Origin: Chryseobacterium sp. UBA6632
Lineage (GTDB): Bacteria > Bacteroidota > Bacteroidia > Flavobacteriales > Weeksellaceae
DNA length: 14,763 nt
Direction of reading: 5' to 3'
NCBI GenBank assembly: GCA_002455915.1
Contig: DKLU01000116.1
Span: 1 to 14,763 of the forward strand
The notes under the pieces are model-generated. The model was not told where the DNA came from. It searched no databases and worked only from the letters and a program-made list of their open reading frames with translations. The first letter of the stretch is position 1. Every line of letters begins with the position of its first letter. This document shows positions 1 to 5,365 of this stretch, one piece after another. The position numbers were made by a program, and so were the translations under genes.

Positions 1-23
1 GTTTATTAATTCTTCCCATAAAG

Positions 24-54
24 TTTGTCATGCTGTAAGCATCTAAACTCGAAT
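24..54. repeat. Short hairpin repeat, copy 1 (TTTGTCAT family)
   Basis: TTTGTCATGCTGTAAGCATC contains the hairpin ATGCT-gta-AGCAT at 30-42 and is followed by T-n-A-A-A-CTCGAAT. The same layout occurs at 4184-4214, where TTTGTCAT and CTCGAAT are kept but the stem reads ATCCC/GGGAT. Only the left half of the 4185-4263 element is present here. It resembles the REP-like palindromes that are common between flavobacterial genes; that family assignment is from memory. Confidence 0.55.
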
Positions 55-65
55 TTTTTATTCTA

Positions 66-300
66 AAAGTACCTACGATCGGTTGCAAAGTATCTGCAAC
101 AAGTATCATAAGTACCCAAATCAGGTGGTAAAAGTACATAGAGCTACTTCAGAAGTGGCTAGAAGTACTTTTATAACTACCTACAAGTGCTTCACCAGTC
201 GTTGCAGGCATTTGTATAAATACCTAAAGCTATTTAGAAACCAGTCGCAGGTATTTACACAACCTGCTATAGCTATTTCCGAAGGTGGTACCCCTCCTTC
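66..300. repeat. Degenerate tandem array, ~11-bp phase, core AAGTACCT
   Basis: Variants of AAGTACCT (AAGTATCT, AAGTACAT, AGCTACTT, AAGTACTT, AACTACCT, AAGTGCTT, AAATACCT, AGGTATTT and others) recur with the G-position at about 69, 90, 103, 112, 134, 143, 155, 165, 177, 187, 198, 208, 220, 229, 244, 251, 263, 272 and 288. The average step is close to 11 bp, and many steps pair into 21-22 bp. A higher-order copy is visible: 194-235 resembles 240-278, both starting ACCAGTCG and ending GCTATTT. It is not a CRISPR array, because there are no constant repeats separated by spacers. The function is unknown. Confidence 0.6.
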
Positions 301-356
301 TGAACCCCCCTAAGGATTTCCATAACTCCCTACAACCATCTAAGGGAGGGGCTTCA
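301..356. repeat. GC-rich imperfect inverted repeat
   Basis: TGAACCCCCCTAAGG (301-315) and CTAAGGGAGGGGCTTCA (340-356) are imperfect reverse complements. A perfect inner stem, CTCCCT/AGGGAG, lies at 326-331 and 343-348. A smaller stem, GAAGG/CCTTC, lies just before at 281-285 and 296-300. This is the most GC-rich patch in an AT-rich spacer and marks the right edge of the 11-bp array. It could be a terminator of something left of the window or the end of a repeat element. Confidence 0.35.
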
Positions 357-395
357 ACCATTTAACCAAACGTTATTTTAAGATTTAAATTTTCC

Positions 396-424
396 TTTGT
401 TTAGGATAAAATAGATTACATTTT
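396..424 (+). promoter_or_regulatory. Candidate promoter for the bicupin cluster
   Basis: TTTG (396-399) is followed after 17 bases by TACATTTT (417-424), close to the Bacteroidetes pattern TTTG / TANNTTTG. The last base of the -7 box is T instead of G. A start near 430 would leave a leader of about 145 bases. No better -7 box was found between here and the start codon. Confidence 0.3.
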
Positions 425-437
425 ATCATGATAAAAA
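405..437. promoter_or_regulatory. Operator-like cluster of GATAAAA sites
   Basis: Three copies of GATAAAA sit on top of the candidate -7 box: GATAAAAT at 405-412, its exact inverse ATTTTATC at 420-427, and GATAAAAA at 430-437. The last two together make a perfect 16-bp palindrome, TTTTATCATGATAAAA (421-436). The position over the candidate promoter suggests a regulator binding site. The regulator is unknown. Confidence 0.45.
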
Positions 438-575
438 TTCATCAACTAAATAATCCTAAATCTCAACGACTGATTTTGCCTGTTCGTCGAAGACTGCCTA
501 AAAGTAACGGTGTTCTGGAGTAGCTTTACCATAGAAAAATAAACAAACAGCATTTAATCACTAAAAAATAATAGT

Positions 576-1622
576 ATGAACAACGAAAAATTAAGCTTCA
601 GATACGAGTTAGAAAAAAAAGAGCCTCGCACCAATGATGGCGGAACAACAAGAGGAGCTTCAGTAAAAGATTTCCCAGCCTCGATAGGTATCGCAGGAGT
701 ATCTATGAGATTGCAACCGGGAAGCATGAGAGAATTGCACTGGCATGCCAACGCCGCAGAATGGGCTTACGTAATTTCCGGAACGGTACGTACCACCATT
801 ATTCATCCTGACGGACACAGCTATACAGATAATTTCGAGCCGGGAGATGTTTGGTACTTCCCCAAAGGATACGGCCACTCGATTCAGGCAACAGGAACAG
901 AGGAATGTCATTTCATTTTAATATTTGACAATGGTAATTTTTCTGAAGATCATACGTTCAGCGTTACAGATTTCGTTTCGTGTATGCCGCCGGAAATTGT
1001 GGCTCAGAATTTAGGTTTAAGCTTAGAAGAAGTGGCTGTTCTACCTCAAAAAGAAGCTTATTTTGCAGCAGGCCCAGTTCCTGACGAATTATCTTCTTTA
1101 GCCACAGCACGCCCTGAAGAATCTGATATTGAGCTGACCAGTTTTCACCGTTATCCTTTGCATTCTCAACAGCCGAGAATTATTCCCGGAGGAGGTTTGC
1201 AAAGATTGGTAACGAGCAAAGAATTTCCTATCAGCAAAACAATGGCAGGTTCGGTTTTAGAATTGCAACCGGGAGCATTAAGAGAAATGCACTGGCACCC
1301 CAATGCTGATGAATGGCAATATTTCATCTCCGGACAGGCAGAAATGTCGGTTTTCTTAGCAGAAGGAACAGTGGTTACAGAACAGTTCAATGCGGGAGAT
1401 GTTGGGTATGTACCAATGGGAGCCGGACATTATATTAAAAATACGGGGGATACCGTGTGTAAAGTCTTAATTGGTTTTAACAGTGGTGTATACGAATCTA
1501 TTGATTTGAGCGAATGGCTGGCAGGAAATCCTAAAGATGTGGTTGAAACCAACTTCGGGCTGCAAGAGGGCGAAATTGAAAAATTCCCGAGCCAAAAGGT
1601 ATTTATTCAACCTAAAAAATAA
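576..1622 (+). CDS. Bicupin oxalate decarboxylase family protein (OxdC-like)
   Basis: This is a two-cupin protein of 348 aa, slightly shorter than Bacillus OxdC (385 aa), with no signal peptide, so it is likely cytoplasmic. OxdC enzymes are Mn-dependent and split oxalate into formate and CO2. Cupin 1 has RELHWHANAAEW (metal ligands H55, H57, E62) and H101. Cupin 2 has REMHWHPNADEW (H239, H241, E246) and H285. The active-site lid that reads SENST in OxdC is S123-E-D-H-T127 here and keeps the key Glu (E124). The second-site Glu of OxdC (E333) aligns with I299. This points to the N-terminal cupin as the catalytic one. It is the first gene of a close plus-strand cluster, 5 bases ahead of a membrane gene. 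Homology to OxdC is clear to the eye; substrate specificity is inferred. Confidence 0.87.
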   Translation: MNNEKLSFRYELEKKEPRTNDGGTTRGASVKDFPASIGIAGVSMRLQPGSMRELHWHANAAEWAYVISGTVRTTIIHPDGHSYTDNFEPGDVWYFPKGYGHSIQATGTEECHFILIFDNGNFSEDHTFSVTDFVSCMPPEIVAQNLGLSLEEVAVLPQKEAYFAAGPVPDELSSLATARPEESDIELTSFHRYPLHSQQPRIIPGGGLQRLVTSKEFPISKTMAGSVLELQPGALREMHWHPNADEWQYFISGQAEMSVFLAEGTVVTEQFNAGDVGYVPMGAGHYIKNTGDTVCKVLIGFNSGVYESIDLSEWLAGNPKDVVETNFGLQEGEIEKFPSQKVFIQPKK

Positions 1623-1627
1623 CGGTT

Positions 1628-2320
1628 GTGCTACCCGAAGCAAAAGCATCCTTATCGGCAGAACAGATTCGGCTGCATGAGAGATTAGCCATACTTTTAG
1701 CTTTCGTTGCGGGGTACATGGATGCCACAGGAATTATAAAATGGAAAACGTATGTGTCTTTTATGAGCGGAAATACAACACAGCTGGGCACATCGCTTTC
1801 CTTGGGAAAATGGGGAATTATCATCACCTCGGGCACCGTGATAGTATGTTTTTTATTAGGAATTTATGCCGGAACGTGTTTAGCTGTATGGAAAAAATGT
1901 AAAAGTAAAACCATTTCATTTTACCTGGTTATTTCCCTATTAATCATCTATTCCGTAGTCTCCTATTATCATCAGATTCCTGCGATTCCTTCAATTGCCA
2001 TTATAGGATTTTCGATGGGGATTATGAATACCATTGTAACATCCGTAGGCAATCAGAAGGTGAATACAGATTTTGTAACAGGCACTCTTAACAATCTGGC
2101 AAAGAATACTGCGCTATTCAGTATGACAAATGATCAAGAAGAAAGAAAAATGTATGGCAGTAATGCAATTCATTTATTACTTTTATGGTTAGGATTTTTA
2201 TCGGGAGCGTTTGTTTTACCCCTCGTTATATCGTCCTTAGGAAGCTGGATTTTATTATTCCCTGTACTTATATTGCTTATTTGCGCAGTATGGATTAATA
2301 AATCTGCCATTAGAATTTAA
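1628..2320 (+). CDS. DUF1275 (YoaK-type) integral membrane protein
   Basis: This 230-aa protein has about six hydrophobic helices (roughly 20-36, 62-88, 96-114, 118-139, 180-203, 205-223), the usual size for DUF1275/YoaK. The family signature GYMDATG (29-35) followed by FMSGNTTQLG (45-54) is clear, and a second related motif, FVTGTLNNLAK (149-159), suggests an internal duplication. The molecular role of this family is not known to me; a transport function is only a guess. The start is GTG, 5 bases after the bicupin stop. The next in-frame Met (M31) falls at the end of the first helix, so GTG is the better choice. The tight spacing implies co-transcription and perhaps translational coupling with the bicupin. 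Confidence 0.85.
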   Translation: MLPEAKASLSAEQIRLHERLAILLAFVAGYMDATGIIKWKTYVSFMSGNTTQLGTSLSLGKWGIIITSGTVIVCFLLGIYAGTCLAVWKKCKSKTISFYLVISLLIIYSVVSYYHQIPAIPSIAIIGFSMGIMNTIVTSVGNQKVNTDFVTGTLNNLAKNTALFSMTNDQEERKMYGSNAIHLLLLWLGFLSGAFVLPLVISSLGSWILLFPVLILLICAVWINKSAIRI

Positions 2321-2345
2321 TATTAACACCAAAAAATAAAATACA

Positions 2346-2861
2346 ATGTCACTAAAACCATCCGTAAGCAAAACCGATCATACTCAGGGAAATCCTGATG
2401 CCGATCTGGTGATCGTAGAATATGGAGACTACCAATGTCCCTATTGTGGAGCAGCCTACCCTGTTTTAAAAGAACTGATGAACGAGTTTGGAAACCAGAT
2501 TCAGTTTGTTTTCAGGAATTTTCCTTTATCAGAAATTCATGAATACGCCAGTTCAGCAGCTGTGGCAGCAGAAGCGGCCAATTTACAGGGAAAATTCTGG
2601 GAGATGCACGATGCCATTTATGAAAATCAGGAATACCTGAATGAACGTTTCTTATTTGAACTCGCGGAAAAGATTGGATTGGATCTTGCAAGATTTAAAA
2701 CAGACATCCAGAAAACATCTTTAGAAAATAAAGTAAATGATGATTTTGAAAGCGGCGTGATCAGCGGTGTGAACGGAACACCTTCATTTTTCATCAACGG
2801 AAATAAATTCAATGGCAGTGCAACCGATTTACTTCAGTTGGTACGGGAAAATGCAGTCTGA
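2346..2861 (+). CDS. DsbA-like thioredoxin-fold oxidoreductase
   Basis: This is a 171-aa DsbA/thioredoxin_4-type protein. The active site is C31-P-Y-C34 after the strand VIVEYGDYQ, and the cis-proline loop is G144-T145-P146 before SFFINGNKF. The helical insertion between them (about 60-135) is typical of the DsbA family. There is no signal peptide or lipobox, so unlike classical DsbA it should stay in the cytoplasm. There it would act as a thiol-disulfide oxidoreductase, reductase or isomerase, not as the periplasmic folding oxidant. It starts 25 bases after the DUF1275 stop and is probably the last gene of the cluster. The partner protein is unknown; protection against oxidative damage is a plausible inference only. 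Confidence 0.85.
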   Translation: MSLKPSVSKTDHTQGNPDADLVIVEYGDYQCPYCGAAYPVLKELMNEFGNQIQFVFRNFPLSEIHEYASSAAVAAEAANLQGKFWEMHDAIYENQEYLNERFLFELAEKIGLDLARFKTDIQKTSLENKVNDDFESGVISGVNGTPSFFINGNKFNGSATDLLQLVRENAV

Positions 2862-2875
2862 GTTTGCTAAATGCC

Positions 2876-2990
2876 GGGAAGCTGGAAGTGGGAAGAAGGA
2901 AGCTTTGTTATGGTTATCGATACATTATTTGGAATTTCAAATATATTATGACAATATTTACTTCAAGCTTCAACCCTCCATCTCCCCTCC
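2876..2990. repeat. Inverted repeat with 7-bp-periodic arms
   Basis: The left arm has four GGAAGNN heptads in exact 7-bp register (GGAAG at 2877, 2884, 2891, 2898). The right arm, 2961-2990, is CTTCAAG-CTTCAAC-CCTCCAT-CTCCCCT, which on the other strand reads as the same heptads (TGAAGCT, GGAGGGT, GGGAGAT). The arms flank about 55 AT-rich bases. The element begins just after the DsbA-like stop codon. It looks like an interspersed palindromic or MITE-like repeat with no coding capacity. The open frame 2812-3009 runs through it and is not a gene. Confidence 0.5.
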
Positions 2991-3067
2991 CATCATAATC
3001 AAATATTAATTTATCATCAAATTGAACGAAATTAAACTAGATTAATTTCTAATGGTTTAAACCTTCA

Positions 3068-3075
3068 TACATTTG
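3068..3075 (+). promoter_or_regulatory. -7 promoter box for the alpha/beta-hydrolase
   Basis: TACATTTG exactly matches the Bacteroidetes -7 consensus TANNTTTG. The -33 region is weak, with only a T-rich patch near 3042-3048. The predicted start near 3082 gives a leader of about 57 bases, so the hydrolase is likely expressed independently of the upstream cluster. Confidence 0.5.
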
Positions 3076-3138
3076 CTAAAAAAATAACACAATACATTAT
3101 TAAAATAAATTAATCACAAACATTAAAAATTTACAGCA

Positions 3139-3960
3139 ATGAGTACACTTACATTAAAAGACGGAACAGAAATTTTCTACAAAGATCAAGGAGAAGGACC
3201 AGTATTGATGTTTCACCACGGATGGCCTTTATCATCTGACGATTGGGACGCACAGGTAATTTTCTTCTTACAAAAAGGATACAGAGTAATCGCTCACGAC
3301 AGAAGAGGACACGGAAGATCCAGCCAAAATATCTACGGTCACAATATCGAACAATATGCTTCTGATGCTGCGGAATTGGTAGAATTTTTAGATCTCAAAG
3401 ATGTGGTTCACATCGGGCACTCAACAGGTGGTGGCGAAGTTATTCGTTATGTAAACAAATATGCTGACGGAAGAGCTAAAAAGGCGGTTTTAATAAGCGC
3501 TGTTCCGCCAATTATGGTGAAAAACGAAAGCAATCCGGATGGAGTTCCGATCGAAGTTTTCGACAATATCAGAGATCAGACGTTGAACAACAGACAGCAG
3601 TTTTATATTGACCTTACAGTTCCTTTCTATGGATATAACAGAGAAGGCGCTGATGTAAAAGAAGGCATCCAGAGAAACTGGTGGAGACAGGGAATGATGG
3701 GTGGCATCGTTGCTCATTATGAAGGAATTAAAGCATTTTCTGAAACAGATTTCAGAGAAGATTTGAAAGCGGTTGATATTCCTGTTTTGGTACTTCACGG
3801 TGAAGACGACCAGATCGTTCCTTACGAAAATGCAGGCGTAAAATCTGCTAAATTATTGAAAAACGGTAAGCTAATTACCTACCCTGGTTTCCCTCACGGA
3901 ATGCCGACTACGGAAGCAGAAACAATTAATAAAGATATTCTGGAGTTTATCCAGTCTTAA
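3139..3960 (+). CDS. Alpha/beta-hydrolase, cofactor-free haloperoxidase/perhydrolase type
   Basis: This 273-aa protein has the full layout of non-heme chloroperoxidases and related aryl esterases. The oxyanion-hole segment is HHGWPLSSDDW (26-36), followed by AHDRRGHGRSSQ (52-63). The nucleophile elbow is GHSTGG with S95. The acid is D224 in GEDDQIVPYE and the base is H253 in FPHG. P30 follows W29; in the related Pseudomonas fluorescens esterase a Leu at this place favours ester hydrolysis and Pro favours perhydrolysis, so peracid formation is plausible. No signal peptide is present, so it is cytoplasmic. The natural substrate is unknown. It has its own promoter and a strong terminator, so it is probably a single-gene unit beside the bicupin cluster. 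Confidence 0.88.
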   Translation: MSTLTLKDGTEIFYKDQGEGPVLMFHHGWPLSSDDWDAQVIFFLQKGYRVIAHDRRGHGRSSQNIYGHNIEQYASDAAELVEFLDLKDVVHIGHSTGGGEVIRYVNKYADGRAKKAVLISAVPPIMVKNESNPDGVPIEVFDNIRDQTLNNRQQFYIDLTVPFYGYNREGADVKEGIQRNWWRQGMMGGIVAHYEGIKAFSETDFREDLKAVDIPVLVLHGEDDQIVPYENAGVKSAKLLKNGKLITYPGFPHGMPTTEAETINKDILEFIQS

Positions 3961-3987
3961 AAAAACCGTTGGATTTTAATGAAGAGG

Positions 3988-4024
3988 AAAGAGAGTGAAT
4001 CTGTTTAGATTCACTCTTTTTGTT
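3988..4024 (+). terminator. Rho-independent terminator after the hydrolase
   Basis: A perfect 11-bp stem, AGAGTGAATCT (3992-4002) and AGATTCACTCT (4007-4017), has a 4-base loop and is followed by a T-rich tail. The A-run before it lets the hairpin work in both directions, which suits the convergent arrangement. Confidence 0.85.
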
Positions 4025-4184
4025 TTTATTAATTCACTTAAATTTATTTTTTTGACGCAAAGTTTTAATTTAATTTAAATGTAAAAACATTCAAGTTAGC
4101 AAAGAGAAATCAACAAGTTGATTCTATGAAGCTGTATTTTCAAACTTCGTTTTAGGCTATCGCTATATATAATTTCCACCACAT

Positions 4185-4263
4185 TTGTCATCCCATAGGG
4201 ATCTCGGCTCGAATCTTTTGATAGAATATCTCATACTACGCTTAGATCCCCACGGGATGACAA
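4185..4263. repeat. TTTGTCAT-family inverted repeat, copy 2
   Basis: TTGTCATCCCATAGGGATCT (4185-4204) is matched by the reverse complement of 4244-4263, with only two mismatches over 20 bases. Each arm is itself a hairpin: ATCCC-ata-GGGAT on the left and ATCCC-cac-GGGAT on the right. The arms are about 40 bases apart, and the spacer starts with CTCGAAT as in copy 1 near position 48. It looks like a mobile-element-derived or REP-like palindromic repeat without coding capacity. Confidence 0.65.
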
Positions 4264-4332
4264 TATGGAGAAAAACAGTTTAAAGAGATTCAGCAATATC
4301 TTCTAGTTTAAAAATAAAGCTAATAGTAAATC

Positions 4333-4366
4333 AAAAAAAAACCTTGATGAAAATTTCACCAAGGTT
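4333..4366 (-). terminator. Terminator for the minus-strand surface-protein genes
   Basis: On the minus strand, AACCTTG (from 4366) pairs with CAAGGTT (ending 4340), and the inner stem TGAA/TTCA continues after one mismatch. A run of about nine T follows. It is a canonical intrinsic terminator placed 58 bases after the stop of the 173-aa gene. Confidence 0.8.
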
Positions 4367-4423
4367 GAAAACTAAATAAACATCAACCAGATACAGTTGA
4401 TTTTACTTTTAATAATAATCCGA

Positions 4424-4945
4424 TTAAGGTTTCCAAAAGCTCCAAACTGTTCCATTGTAGACGGCTAATTGGCGTTTTGTCGTATCATAAACCATCATTC
4501 CTGCACTTGGATTAATGATATTCAGATACGGACTGGCGACTTTGGGAAGAATCATTGCTTTGTCGGCATCAGACAACACAAGAATCCCGGGAGTTGTGTC
4601 TGTTCCTGCAGTGGTTCCGATGGCGATTTTTGCCCCCGGCTGCTCGGTTTTATCATTTCCCTGAATGCCAAGATTGGCGGTTCCTGTTGCATCTACACTC
4701 AGATCAAACCACGTATTGGTGTCTTTTAAATATTTCACCTTATGATCTGTGGTATCGTAAATGATGGTTCCGTTTTGGGTAATCCCACTTTTATCAACAA
4801 CATACGGAAGTACGAGACCTCTGTTTTCAGCATCACTAAACTGAACAGATACCGAACCATTCGCCACATCTGGTCTGCTGACTCCAATTTGTGCTTGTAC
4901 GCAAATCGCAACAGGAACAATGAATGATATAATTATTTTTTTCAT
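4424..4945 (-). CDS. Secreted protein with two YDTT modules
   Basis: This 173-aa protein begins with a Sec signal peptide (MKKIIISFIVPVAICVQAQ, cleavage probably after Q19). The mature part contains two copies of one module. Residues 33-79 include FSDAENRGLVLPYV and GTIIYDTTDHKVKYLKDTNTW. Residues 121-169 include LVLSDADKAMILPKV and GMMVYDTTKRQLAVYNGTVW. The shared pattern is a hydrophobic LPxV strand followed by G-x-hydrophobic-YDTT-x4-(K/A)xYxxxxxW. The same module forms the end of the neighbouring 2249-aa protein (GMVLYDTTNKCLKMY). Such modules are frequent in secreted flavobacterial proteins, but I know of no proven function. It lies 66 bases downstream of the giant gene and behind a terminator, so it is expressed by read-through or from an unseen promoter. 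Confidence 0.8.
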   Translation of the reverse strand: MKKIIISFIVPVAICVQAQIGVSRPDVANGSVSVQFSDAENRGLVLPYVVDKSGITQNGTIIYDTTDHKVKYLKDTNTWFDLSVDATGTANLGIQGNDKTEQPGAKIAIGTTAGTDTTPGILVLSDADKAMILPKVASPYLNIINPSAGMMVYDTTKRQLAVYNGTVWSFWKP

Positions 4946-4970
4946 GATAATTCATTTAAATTTTGATAAA

Positions 4971-5001
4971 AGAGGTTGAGCAGAAATAAAACTCAACCTC
5001 T
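4971..5001 (-). terminator. Terminator between the giant gene and the 173-aa gene
   Basis: A perfect 10-bp stem, AGAGGTTGAG/CTCAACCTCT (4971-4980 and 4992-5001), has an 11-base loop. Read on the minus strand it is followed by TTTATC, giving a short T-tail (CTCTTTTATC). It begins 11 bases after the stop of the giant gene. The tail is short, so termination may be partial and let some transcripts continue into the 173-aa gene. Confidence 0.65.
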
Positions 5002-5011
5002 GAATTATTTT

Positions 5012-5365
5012 TTAATCTGGGCAAGTTTGTGTCGTTATACAATACCATCCGAAAGTAGTTCCTCCATCTTGTGAGGTGTACATTTTCAAACATTTGTTGG
5101 TGGTGTCATACAATACCATTCCTTCCACAAAATTGGCAGGCGGGATTCCCACAGGATTTCCAGAAGCATTGAATGCCAATCTATTTACCACAAAACCTTT
5201 AGTTTTAGCTTCCAAAACCATCCATGCTCCGGTGCGAACTGCAGGGAAATTATCTGCAGTACTCATCGCTGATGTTCTGGTTAAAGAAGTAATTCCTATT
5301 TTACCCGGAAGCGCAGGGTTTCCTGCACTGGCAATGGCTCCAGGTTTGTAGCAAGCTGTAGTTAG
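5012..5365 (-). other. C-terminal cysteine/YDTT tail of the giant protein
   Basis: Residues 2133-2249 contain four of the protein's five cysteines (C2137, C2224, C2241, C2247); the only other one is C128. The order is CYKPG, a segment GAWMVLEAKTKGFVVNRL, then GMVLYDTTNKCLKMY and WYCITTQTCPD. The layout LPxV/VVNRL-YDTT-W matches the modules of the 173-aa neighbour. The cysteines may form two disulfides after export. Confidence 0.6.

Larger units (their letters stand above)
1..575. other. Gene-free left flank with repeats and control region
   Basis: No convincing gene lies here. From left to right it holds a short hairpin repeat (24-54), an 11-bp-phased degenerate array (66-300), a GC-rich imperfect inverted repeat (301-356) and AT-rich DNA with a candidate promoter and operator (396-437). 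The last ~135 bases before the bicupin gene would be an unusually long untranslated leader if transcription starts near 430. I see no other structure in that part. The only long open frame, 83-313 on the plus strand, has a composition unlike a protein and runs through the array. Confidence 0.6.
3961..4423. other. Convergent intergenic region with terminators and a repeat
   Basis: This lies between two genes that point at each other. It contains a terminator for the hydrolase (3988-4024), AT-rich sequence with a small stem AATCAAC/GTTGATT (4108-4123), the long inverted repeat of the TTTGTCAT family (4185-4263), the terminator for the minus-strand genes (4333-4366), and a small stem ATCAAC/GTTGAT (4382-4401). 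No open frame here looks like a gene. Confidence 0.6.

Noticed and set aside
66..300. CRISPR array
   Set aside because: Repeats are short and degenerate, spacing is ~11 bp, and there are no constant repeats with unique spacers or cas genes.
83..313. Open frame of 76 codons on the plus strand
   Set aside because: It runs through the 11-bp array, has no convincing leader, and its composition follows the repeat and not a protein.
2812..3009. Open frame overlapping the DsbA-like gene end
   Set aside because: It starts inside the DsbA-like gene in another frame and continues through the heptad inverted repeat; no protein features.
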